Source: Clostridia bacterium (lineage in GTDB: Bacteria > Bacillota > Clostridia > Saccharofermentanales > Saccharofermentanaceae). Taken from it: a DNA stretch of 11,378 nt. A program made the translations under genes and the position numbers. Every line of letters begins with the position of its first letter. The first letter of the stretch is position 1. Shown piece by piece: positions 1 through 6,572 of this stretch. The notes under the pieces were generated by a model, which made no database searches, was not told the origin of the DNA, and was given only the letters and a program-made list of their open reading frames with translations. The DNA lies in the NCBI GenBank assembly GCA_017881645.1, contig JADGQQ010000026.1, positions 1 through 11,378 on the forward strand. The letters are read 5' to 3'.

Positions 1-1856
1 CCGACCAGAAAAAGGGCTCTGCAGGATCTCTGGTATCCCCTCTTCGTATCGGATATCTGGATTTGATCCACATAGGACGGAATGGCTCCCGACAGGGTTG
101 CATCCATTCCCGAAGCCAGGATGCTCCGGAAATTCAGAAGCGTCATCTTCGTCTCCCCGATCGGTCCTTCAAGCTTATACAGAAGCCGGATCAATTCATT
201 AAAGGATGACACCAAAGCTAGGGCTGCGTCCTGATCTCCGGAATCGAGCCATTCTTCGGAAAGAGCTTCCACCTGACCGCCGGCACCCGGCTGATATTCT
301 CCGGTTTCCTGCCCTCCGTAGACACGAAGGAACTGCAGCAGACTGCCTGCTTTTTGCGAACATGTTTCGGCATGCAGCATGGTATCCAGAAACTGCCGTA
401 CCGGAGTCAGAACCCTTTCGACAATCGCGAGCATTTCCGGACCGGCCGGATCCTTCTCAGAAACATAATTCGCCGGATAGAATATCCTGAAACCTTTGAA
501 AAGTCCGTATTTCAGGCAATAATTCTCAAGTTTGTCGGCATCCGCTGCCGTAATATGACAAAGCCCGGATTTCAGACACGCCATAAGCGGGCGAAAAGAC
601 CAGCCGTGGATGCCCAGATCAAGAATCGCAGTTACAAACCGCATCAGAACCGTGCCGGACAGCGGCCTCCGCTTGTCCAGAAAAGGATCCAGACCGTATT
701 CGGCAAAGACCGCATGAAGATTCGACTCATAAGATAGCGGGTCACACAGAACGACACTGATTTCGTTATACCGGTATCCCTGCGTCAGAACAAGTTTCCG
801 AATTTCTCCGGCAACATAACGAAGTTCATCCATGCTGCTTTTCATTTGAAACAGACGAATGCCGGCGATATCACCGGTAAATGTATCCGGACATCTCTTT
901 GTATATGCACATGTCAGATGTGAAAATGCCGCGAGTTTTTCCTTGTGCGGAAGAACAGCCGAAATGCGGCAGCCGGGAAAGCGTTCCGTCAGATGAAGCA
1001 GCGTTTGTCTGCCGAAGTAAAAAGCATCGGAACCGGACAGAATCTGCGAGCCATGCATGGGAATTGCGTCTGCGCATACGGAGACTGTCATTTTCTCACA
1101 CAGCACATGCAGCTGATCGAGTACATCCCATTCCTGCGGCGTGAAATCCCGCACCTGACCGAATCCCATGATCCATATGGAAGTATCCCGCATGTACCGG
1201 AGCCGGGAAAGAGGCCACGTAAGCTCTGCGGCATCCGTATCGGCGAGCTTGGCCAGCGTATCGGACAAACGCTTCAATTCTTCGCCCTGGTCACTGAACC
1301 CGAGTGCATGGATCCGGGCATCCATTCGCTCCATGAGAAGTGCAAAATCCGCCATTTTTGCTGAAAAAGCAGGATCGCTTTCATCCTCTTCCAACGAGCG
1401 GATTTTTTCGGGTGTCACATGATACCGCAAAAAATCGCCCAGTACGTTCTGCAGATCCGGCACAAATCCAATCCGTTCAGACAAAGCGGAGAGAACCTTG
1501 AAGTCGGATCTTCCCTCCTGAAGAATCTGATGGATGATCATCGTTTTTGATGCGTCATCCAGAAAACCTTCCGGAAATCCGCCCGTTTCGGACAATATCC
1601 GGTGTGCAAACCGCTGGAAGCTGACGACGTCGATTAACATGAGGGCATTCCCGTCGGAACCGGCCGGATGCGGCTTTTGGGCATCCAACCGCTGCCTGAC
1701 CTCGAGATAACTTCTCTCGGTATCGGCTTTCGTCTGCTCGGGAACAATCAGAAAAGCACGTTTCTGCGGCCAGAGGATGGCTTCGCTGCATATCTCTTCA
1801 AGACATGCATCCAGCAGATCGCCCGTATGTTCGCCATATAATATGCGCAGTCCCAA
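1..1856 (-). CDS. addB: AddB/RexB, ATP-dependent helicase/nuclease subunit B (N-terminal 618 residues, runs off left edge)
   Basis: AddB is the partner of AddA in the Firmicutes enzyme that resects double-strand breaks and recognises Chi (family knowledge). I read one open frame of 618 codons with no stop to the window edge. Family landmarks in order are VPEQT (38-42), DVVSFQRFAHRIL (76-88) followed by a GG pair, GFGQ (231-234) and FTPQEW (238-243), GYRYNEISVVL (360-370), and PFLDKRRPLS (391-400). The C-terminal nuclease domain and Fe-S cysteines lie outside the window; full-length family members have about 1,100-1,200 residues. The start is TTG at 1856: GGAGG at 1868-1864 is 7 bases upstream, an in-frame TGA at 1871-1869 blocks any longer start, and the next in-frame ATG is about 70 codons in. 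The gene follows the acyl ligase by 12 bases, so it is probably cotranscribed with it. The usual N-terminal Walker A (G-x-x-G-x-G-K-S/T) is replaced by GEHTGDLL (8-15). The identification comes from remembered family similarity and is firm. Confidence 0.88.
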   Translation of the reverse strand, partial: MGLRILYGEHTGDLLDACLEEICSEAILWPQKRAFLIVPEQTKADTERSYLEVRQRLDAQKPHPAGSDGNALMLIDVVSFQRFAHRILSETGGFPEGFLDDASKTMIIHQILQEGRSDFKVLSALSERIGFVPDLQNVLGDFLRYHVTPEKIRSLEEDESDPAFSAKMADFALLMERMDARIHALGFSDQGEELKRLSDTLAKLADTDAAELTWPLSRLRYMRDTSIWIMGFGQVRDFTPQEWDVLDQLHVLCEKMTVSVCADAIPMHGSQILSGSDAFYFGRQTLLHLTERFPGCRISAVLPHKEKLAAFSHLTCAYTKRCPDTFTGDIAGIRLFQMKSSMDELRYVAGEIRKLVLTQGYRYNEISVVLCDPLSYESNLHAVFAEYGLDPFLDKRRPLSGTVLMRFVTAILDLGIHGWSFRPLMACLKSGLCHITAADADKLENYCLKYGLFKGFRIFYPANYVSEKDPAGPEMLAIVERVLTPVRQFLDTMLHAETCSQKAGSLLQFLRVYGGQETGEYQPGAGGQVEALSEEWLDSGDQDAALALVSSFNELIRLLYKLEGPIGETKMTLLNFRSILASGMDATLSGAIPSYVDQIQISDTKRGYQRSCRALFLV

Positions 1857-1868
1857 AAAAGCACCTCC

Positions 1869-3701
1869 TCAGAGGGTGTCTAAATTCTGACCGTTTGCCA
1901 TCTTTAGAGTCGCGCCGGTTTTCGCAAGAATTTCATGAATGGAGTCCAGTTCCTGCCTGCGCTTGATCTTCATCGTCGTGGTCTTGACCATTTCACCCTC
2001 GGAAAGGACAAAATAGCGAATGGCTTTGAAGGAAGGCATCTGATGGTTGATCTCTTTTATGTGCAGCCGGAAATACGCCTGAATGGACAGATCGCCCGGC
2101 GTCTTCTCAGGGATAGGCAGATGTTTGCCGATCTCCTGACGGTCAATCAGAATTTTAGCGCAGATCTCGACGCCGTCCTTGCCGGTCTCTTCGCCCCAGA
2201 CGAACGATTCACGCACACCGGGAACCAGGTCGATCAGGCTCTCGATTTCTTCCGGAAACGCTTTTTTGCCATTGGTCAGTACGATCATGGATTTTACACG
2301 TCCGGTGATGAAAATATTGCCGATCTTATCCATATAGCCCATATCGCCTGTTCGCAGCCAGCCCTCAGGAGTCAGCACTTCATCTGTCGCTTCCTGATTC
2401 TCATAATATCCGTGCATTACACATTTACTTCGGGAAAGAATCTCGCCGACGGTTCCGCGTTTTTCGCTGTCGGTATCAATCGCCGCTTCAATGTTGGTCA
2501 GAGGTCTTCCGGCGCTTCCGTACGCTTTGCAGTCCTCGAGCGCCACACTGATAACGGGCGACGTCTCTGTAAGGCCATATCCCATCAGAAAATCGATGCC
2601 GAAATTATTGAAGTCCCGGATAATGGATTTGTCGATCCCCGCACCGCCGATGACGACAAGGCGAAGATGCCCGCCCAGCTTCTTGATGATGTCAGCGAAG
2701 ACCAATCGCCGGATATCAATATGCAGACGTTTCAGAAAACGAGTGACCGGAACAGCGACCGAAATCAGTGTGCTCTTTCCGGATTCTTCGATGCCGTCCA
2801 TTATTTTTCTGTGAATCGTCTCAAACAGGAGCGGAACGGACACCATGATTTCCACGTGCCATTCCTGTATATTCTTGGTCAGATAGCGGAGCCCGTCCGA
2901 GAAACAAATGGCGCAGCCTCTGGATATCAGTAAAAAATCACATGTATTTTCAAGCGTATGATGCAGCGGCAGTATGGAGAAAGCGCGTTCACCCGGGTAT
3001 ACAGGAATAGATGTCGCTATACTATAGACATTCTCACATATATTTTTGTGAGAAAGCATAACGCCCTTACTCATAGCTGTTGTTCCGGAAGTAAAAAGCA
3101 GAATGCGAACCGCATCCGGATCAATCGGCGCTTCGTGGAACTGGCGGTTGCCCAGATTAAATAAGTCCTTTCCTTTTTGGCGAAGGTCGGAATAGTCAAC
3201 GAAACGCACGTCGGCCGGAAACGCTCCGGCAAGGAGGCTTGTATCCATGCAGATGAAATATTTCACCGGAAAGCTTTCCTTTTCGGCTCTCGAAGCGATG
3301 GAAACCATCATTTCGTGGTGTTTCGGATGATAGAAAATGGCCTGGACCTTCCCGCGCTTCAATAGATTGTATACTTCCATTTCCGGAAGCAGACGATCCA
3401 GCGGGACGCCGACGCAGCCGCTGCCAACCACAGCAGAATAAGATACAACCCATTCATAGGAATTCTCACCGACCACGGAAATATGTGCGTCAGCCAGATC
3501 CATGGCAAACAATCCCGTGCCGATATATTCGACATCATTCACGAAATCCGTATATGTTTTATGTATTTCCGCTTCCGCAGGCTTCTTCCGGAAAATAAAA
3601 GCATCTCTGGCAGGATACAGTTTACGTGTATCGAGAACGAGATCCCGCAAATTCTCATATCGGACCGATTCGTGAATGCTTTTTCCTGTGACGATTTGCA
3701 T
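1869..3701 (-). CDS. Long-chain acyl-CoA/acyl-ACP synthetase (AMP-binding adenylate-forming ligase)
   Basis: This 610-residue enzyme should activate a fatty acid with ATP to an acyl-adenylate and transfer the acyl group to CoA or ACP. Adenylation motifs are visible in order: the phosphate-binding loop TSGTTAMSKG (204-213), YGLTET (375-380), RTGDMG (450-455), the hinge-region GRVK (467-470), and a C-terminal A10-like KTTTMKIKR (573-581) in which K578 should be the catalytic lysine. The loop has Ala and Ser where TSGTTGxPKG is usual, and A10 has Met instead of Gly before the lysine. I chose the ATG at 3701 because GGGGGG lies 5 bases upstream and the protein then starts where family members do; a longer frame to 3869 adds 56 residues that do not look like the family. 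It is divergent from the PlsC-type acyltransferase and followed within 12 bases by addB. Chain length and CoA versus ACP acceptor cannot be decided from sequence; the acp gene nearby makes an acyl-ACP role possible. Confidence 0.88.
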   Translation of the reverse strand: MQIVTGKSIHESVRYENLRDLVLDTRKLYPARDAFIFRKKPAEAEIHKTYTDFVNDVEYIGTGLFAMDLADAHISVVGENSYEWVVSYSAVVGSGCVGVPLDRLLPEMEVYNLLKRGKVQAIFYHPKHHEMMVSIASRAEKESFPVKYFICMDTSLLAGAFPADVRFVDYSDLRQKGKDLFNLGNRQFHEAPIDPDAVRILLFTSGTTAMSKGVMLSHKNICENVYSIATSIPVYPGERAFSILPLHHTLENTCDFLLISRGCAICFSDGLRYLTKNIQEWHVEIMVSVPLLFETIHRKIMDGIEESGKSTLISVAVPVTRFLKRLHIDIRRLVFADIIKKLGGHLRLVVIGGAGIDKSIIRDFNNFGIDFLMGYGLTETSPVISVALEDCKAYGSAGRPLTNIEAAIDTDSEKRGTVGEILSRSKCVMHGYYENQEATDEVLTPEGWLRTGDMGYMDKIGNIFITGRVKSMIVLTNGKKAFPEEIESLIDLVPGVRESFVWGEETGKDGVEICAKILIDRQEIGKHLPIPEKTPGDLSIQAYFRLHIKEINHQMPSFKAIRYFVLSEGEMVKTTTMKIKRRQELDSIHEILAKTGATLKMANGQNLDTL

Positions 3702-3782
3702 AGCAGCCCCCCGGAAGTGAGATTTTTGAAAAGAAATGAATGAACCGGTAAATGGAAAAACCCGTAAATATTCGCTGTTTAC

Positions 3783-3851
3783 ACTTTTTGATGATATCAC
3801 TGTTCCTCTCAAGCGTCTACTTGAAAAGTGAATTATTTTGATGTTCAAACT
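3783..3851. promoter_or_regulatory. Cluster of short inverted repeats in the divergent ligase/acyltransferase region, including a FabT-like operator
   Basis: The 243-258-base gap between the two divergent genes has no coding frame I believe. Its clearest element is TTTGA-TGT-TCAAA at 3837-3849, a perfect palindrome with 5-base arms. Extended to 3835-3851 it agrees with the FabT operator consensus as I recall it (ANTTTGATTATCAAATT) at all but three positions. Two weaker palindromes lie beside it: TCAAG (3809-3813) with CTTGA (3820-3824), and TGAT-GAT-ATCA (3789-3799). A FabT-like MarR gene lies about 2.7 kb away in the same lipid cluster. That this site binds that protein is inference. Confidence 0.5.
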
Positions 3852-3857
3852 AATTTT

Positions 3858-3884
3858 GTGAAACAGCATTCGTGAAACAGCATT
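3858..3884. repeat. Perfect tandem 13-bp direct repeat next to a promoter
   Basis: GTGAAACAGCATT occurs at 3858-3870 and again, without mismatch, at 3872-3884, with one base between the copies (period 14). The last base of the second copy is the first base of the candidate -35 box of the acyltransferase promoter. It could be a pair of half-sites for a regulator on the same face-shifted helix, or a simple recent slippage duplication. There are only two copies, so it is not a CRISPR-like array. Confidence 0.6.
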
Positions 3885-3912
3885 TGACTTTTATTCCTTA
3901 CTAGTCTAGCAT
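3884..3912 (+). promoter_or_regulatory. Candidate sigma-70/sigma-A promoter of the PlsC-type acyltransferase gene
   Basis: TTGACT at 3884-3889 (five of six bases of the -35 consensus) is followed after 17 bases by TAGCAT at 3907-3912 (four of six of the -10 consensus). Transcription would begin near 3919. That would exclude the GTG at 3918 as a normal start codon and favour ATG at 3945 or 3960. No equally good promoter was seen for the divergent ligase gene. Confidence 0.45.
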
Positions 3913-3944
3913 GGGTTGTGCAAATAAAAATCATATCAGATTAT

Positions 3945-4694
3945 ATGTCCAGAATCTTCATGGAGGATCCAAATATAGTGCAGCAGACAGCAGAAATCCA
4001 ATCGACGCAAGAGATTGCAGCCATCCAGAAAGATAAGTATCCGGTCAAGCGGGGAATACTCGGCAATTTTGTATATTCTCTCGGCTTGATGGCAACATAT
4101 GCATTTCTTCGTTTCTCTTCGGAGGGTAAAAACAATATTCCAAAGGAAATCCCGTATGTTATCGCCTGCAATCATCAGACCTATGTCGACGGCATGTGGC
4201 TGGCGAGTTTTTTACCGAGAAAGCACTTCAAAGTCATGTGCTGTCTTGCCGCATCCGATCTTGAAACATCCCACGGGCTTCTCGGCCGCATGATCATGCG
4301 CGTCGGCCAGGGGATTGCCGTTGACCGCTACGGCAGTCCGGTACGGGGATTGATTAAAGCGAAGAAGGAAATCGAAAAAGGCCAGATCATGCTCGTTCAC
4401 CCGGAAGGCACTCGAAGTCATGACGGCAAAGTCGCTGAACTCAAAGACGGCGCGGCCTATATGGCGATCAAAGCAAACGTCCCTCTTCTTCCCATATACA
4501 TTGAAGGCGGATATGACGTCTTTTCCAGACATATGAAGAAACCGCAGCCCTGGGATCATAAAAATCATCGCCGCAAGAAAGTGGTCGTCCATTACGGAAA
4601 GCCCTTCCATCCGGCCGATTTCGGGAAAGATGCCCACAAACTCACGGAAGCCGTCACCGACTGGATGCTTCAGATGGAAAAGAACGCGAACTGA
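3945..4694 (+). CDS. PlsC-type 1-acyl-sn-glycerol-3-phosphate (lysophospholipid) acyltransferase
   Basis: This protein should transfer an acyl group from acyl-ACP or acyl-CoA to lysophosphatidate or another lysophospholipid at the inner face of the membrane. All four family blocks are present (numbering from ATG 3945): the catalytic H77-x4-D82 in NHQTYVD (76-82), GIAVDR (123-128), the phosphate-binding HPEGTR (152-157), and VPLLPIYIEGG (179-189). A mildly hydrophobic stretch near 40-57 may touch the membrane. At 249 residues it has the usual length. The start is uncertain: GTG 3918, ATG 3945 and ATG 3960 are in frame and none has a clear Shine-Dalgarno sequence. I prefer ATG 3945 because the candidate promoter would start RNA near 3919. 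It is the only rightward gene in the window, divergent from the acyl ligase and convergent with the lipid kinase, which it overlaps by 25 bases. Its exact lyso-substrate is not determined. Confidence 0.85.
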   Translation: MSRIFMEDPNIVQQTAEIQSTQEIAAIQKDKYPVKRGILGNFVYSLGLMATYAFLRFSSEGKNNIPKEIPYVIACNHQTYVDGMWLASFLPRKHFKVMCCLAASDLETSHGLLGRMIMRVGQGIAVDRYGSPVRGLIKAKKEIEKGQIMLVHPEGTRSHDGKVAELKDGAAYMAIKANVPLLPIYIEGGYDVFSRHMKKPQPWDHKNHRRKKVVVHYGKPFHPADFGKDAHKLTEAVTDWMLQMEKNAN

Positions 4695-5641
4695 ATCGCG
4701 CCCGGCACGACTTCAAACCGTACCTCATCCCCCCAGAAATCCTCCCCGTCATAATTCCCCTGCAATTGTATTCCAGGAACACCGGAAGAAATCACGCCGC
4801 CTGTCACGCGGAACATGTGTATTTTTTTGTTGCCTGTATGCGTGCCTTTTTTGTATTTCGAAATCAAAGGAATCGCTTTCCTCCTGGGAAGATTTTCAAC
4901 CAGACAAACATCCAGAATGCCGTCGTCAATCTGTGCAAATGGCGCAGGGTGAAACCCATTGCCGTAATACTCGCCGTTGCAGACCCCCGCCAGACAATAC
5001 GGAAGTTCGCCCTCCGCAGTCCCCTTGTTTCCCGCCAGTGTAAATTTATACTTCATCTTAAAATTCCATCCGCGGATCAAATGAATCAGGATGGCAATCG
5101 AATATGCGTTTTTTCGAACCAGCCGTGTGTGCCCGGATGACTTAATGATATTTTTCGCGGTCGACTGTATGACCGTGTCCAGCCCGAAAGATGTGATATT
5201 GATGCTGTAACGGCTGCTGTCCGGAAGGAGCGTGCCTTGTGCATCCAGACTCTCTACTCGTATGACATCGATCGGATGTACTTGAAACTGCTCAATTCGT
5301 TCAATCAGCAGATGGGGCTGATCATTATACAGATCCGGCAGAACCGTACGCGCAAAATCGTTCCCGGTCCCCATCGGCAGAACCGCCATGGGTGTGCTGC
5401 GAAAAACAAGGGCATTGGCGACTTCATGAACGGTTCCATCACCGCCGCATGCAAAAACAAGTGCGTTTTCGGAATACATATCCGCATATTTTGCAGCCAG
5501 AACACCGGCATGACCCGCATATTCCGTGCGATGGACATGAACGAAGTCCTCCATCTTTTCCTTCAGGATCAGAATGGCCTTCTCCGTCTCAAGAACACGT
5601 TTTTTGTCGGCCAGATAGTTCAGGATAAAAACATAATGCAT
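4670..5641 (-). CDS. Diacylglycerol kinase-type lipid kinase (DgkB/YegS/BmrU family)
   Basis: Members phosphorylate diacylglycerol or a related lipid alcohol with ATP, returning diacylglycerol released by lipoteichoic acid or glycolipid synthesis to the phosphatidate pool (family knowledge). The 323-residue protein has the nucleotide-binding GGDGT (66-70), LPMGTGNDFAR (88-98), a second-domain NGEYYGNGF (222-230) with DDGILDV (239-245), and a late DGE (298-300) that matches the catalytic-base region of the family. I chose ATG 5641, with GAGGG 5 bases upstream; TTG 5653 and GTG 5647 are in frame but would lie on or before that ribosome binding site. It is downstream of acp, separated by a hairpin and T-run that look like an intrinsic terminator. 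Its 3' end overlaps the convergent acyltransferase gene by 25 bases. Family assignment is firm; the true lipid substrate is inference from family and neighbours. Confidence 0.85.
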   Translation of the reverse strand: MHYVFILNYLADKKRVLETEKAILILKEKMEDFVHVHRTEYAGHAGVLAAKYADMYSENALVFACGGDGTVHEVANALVFRSTPMAVLPMGTGNDFARTVLPDLYNDQPHLLIERIEQFQVHPIDVIRVESLDAQGTLLPDSSRYSINITSFGLDTVIQSTAKNIIKSSGHTRLVRKNAYSIAILIHLIRGWNFKMKYKFTLAGNKGTAEGELPYCLAGVCNGEYYGNGFHPAPFAQIDDGILDVCLVENLPRRKAIPLISKYKKGTHTGNKKIHMFRVTGGVISSGVPGIQLQGNYDGEDFWGDEVRFEVVPGAIQFAFFSI

Positions 5642-5651
5642 ATACACCCTC

Positions 5652-5682
5652 AAAAGAAAAGCACGATAATTCCTTATCGCGC
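5652..5682 (-). terminator. Probable intrinsic terminator or attenuator between acp and the lipid kinase gene
   Basis: On the minus strand GCGCGATAA and TTATCGTGC form a 9-bp stem (one G-U pair) closed by the GNRA-type loop GGAA, followed directly by TTTTCTTTT. On the plus strand the stem is 5661-5669 with 5674-5682 and the loop is 5670-5673. The acp stop codon lies inside the upstream arm, so a ribosome finishing acp would disturb the hairpin. The kinase start codon is only about 10 bases past the T-run, so kinase mRNA from the marR promoter would depend on readthrough. Confidence 0.6.
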
Positions 5683-6006
5683 TAATGCAAAAACCAGATC
5701 GGCAATATCCTGAACCGTATGAATTTTCTCAAGATCTTCATCCGGGAGACGGATATCGTATCCATCTTCCAAATCAATTACAAGCTCGTATAACTGGAGC
5801 GAATCCAGGCCCAAATCAAAAAAGATGTCGGATTCCGGTGTTATATCTGTGGGCGAAAGCGTGATCAGCTTCGAAACCATAGTAATAAGATCATCGTATA
5901 TTCGATCTTTCTTCTTCACGTCCGGGTGTTCGTCGGCGCTGCGTTCTCGGGGTTCTCCCTGTTTGTCAGATTCTCCCTGCTGGGTTTCGGGTACTTGCTC
6001 AGACAT
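5674..6006 (-). CDS. acpP: Acyl carrier protein with hydrophilic N-terminal extension
   Basis: An acyl carrier protein holds growing or activated acyl chains on a 4'-phosphopantetheine arm. The attachment motif is G-L-D-S-L with S69 as the modified serine, followed by the acidic helix and the PDEDLEKI turn (88-95) typical of bacterial ACP. The carrier fold spans about residues 33-108. The first 32 residues are polar and rich in Glu, Asp, Gln and Arg, and are not part of a normal 75-80 residue ACP. The ATG at 6006 has AAGGAGG about 10 bases upstream, located inside the marR coding sequence. The gene overlaps the marR stop by 8 bases, so the two are probably translationally coupled. In many Firmicutes a FabT-type regulator heads the fatty acid synthesis operon with acpP nearby, but no fab condensing or reducing enzyme is seen in this window. 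It may serve the neighbouring ligase and acyltransferase. ACP identity is firm; acpP versus a specialised ACP is open. Confidence 0.88.
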   Translation of the reverse strand: MSEQVPETQQGESDKQGEPRERSADEHPDVKKKDRIYDDLITMVSKLITLSPTDITPESDIFFDLGLDSLQLYELVIDLEDGYDIRLPDEDLEKIHTVQDIADLVFALAR

Positions 6007-6508
6007 CTTCCAATGACCTCCTTGAGTCGTCCATTGCTGTGTTTTTTATATCTTCATCACTGTATTTACGATATTGTTCCGAGACGAATTGATCAATATT
6101 TCGAATCATTTCGGCCAGTATTTCCTGTCTTTCAGCATCGAGAGGCTCCATAATTCTGCGAACCAGGAGCGTATGGAACTTGCCGTGCATGCGGAATGCG
6201 AGTTTGCCGCGTCTGGTGAGATGAATTCGTACGACACGACGGTCTTTGGTGTCGCGATTCCGTTCCACATAACCTTTTCTGACCAACCGGTCCACCGCGA
6301 CAGTAAGTGTGCCTGTCGTTATGCCAAGTCGAATGGCTGTCTCGCTCATGGCTCTTGCTTCATACGGTCCGATTGCGTCGAGGGTATGGAGTTCGGCAAT
6401 CGAAAGGTCGGCAAAATATCCTTTGGAGAGCGCCTTCTCTTCTGTAATCAGTACGTTGTCAAAAATGTGCAAAAGGCTTTCTGCAAAATCATGCTCCGCT
6501 GTATTCAT
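5999..6508 (-). CDS. MarR-family transcriptional regulator, FabT-like
   Basis: MarR proteins are dimeric winged-helix regulators; FabT, a member, represses fatty acid synthesis genes and uses long-chain acyl-ACP as co-repressor (family knowledge). The 169-residue protein shows the winged helix: a helix around SETAIRLG (55-62), a recognition helix around TTGTLTVAVDRLVRKG (64-79), and the wing motif D86-x-x-D89-R90-R91. FabT proteins are about 145 residues, so this one carries some 20 extra C-terminal residues, encoded where the acp ribosome binding site lies. The start is ATG 6508, with GGGGG 7 bases upstream. The FabT assignment rests on the MarR fold, the overlap with an acyl carrier gene, the lipid genes around it, and the FabT-like palindrome at 3835-3851. 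I see only a half-site (TTTGA, minus strand, 6541-6545) upstream of the gene itself. MarR family is firm; FabT orthology is plausible but unproven. Confidence 0.8.
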   Translation of the reverse strand: MNTAEHDFAESLLHIFDNVLITEEKALSKGYFADLSIAELHTLDAIGPYEARAMSETAIRLGITTGTLTVAVDRLVRKGYVERNRDTKDRRVVRIHLTRRGKLAFRMHGKFHTLLVRRIMEPLDAERQEILAEMIRNIDQFVSEQYRKYSDEDIKNTAMDDSRRSLEDV

Positions 6509-6572
6509 GAAGCGTCCCCCTTTGCGAATGAATTACAGCTTCAAACTTCGAAAGCAGAAGCAGGCATGTCTT

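Noticed and set aside
206..1422. Several overlapping plus-strand frames at the left end.
   Set aside because: The minus strand is open for 618 codons with AddB features throughout, so these are antisense shadows.
1935..2933. 332-residue plus-strand open frame opposite the acyl ligase.
   Set aside because: It mirrors the ligase gene, whose motifs are unmistakable. The product has no family features and no ribosome binding site.
3702..3869. 56-residue N-terminal extension of the ligase.
   Set aside because: ATG 3701 has a good ribosome binding site, and the extension covers the operator-like palindromes and does not resemble the family.
3858..3884. Tandem repeat as the start of a CRISPR array.
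   Set aside because: There are only two 13-bp copies with a one-base spacer and no cas genes.
3918..3944. GTG start at 3918 for the acyltransferase.
   Set aside because: It has no Shine-Dalgarno sequence and would coincide with the predicted transcription start; ATG 3945 is preferred, but the choice remains uncertain.
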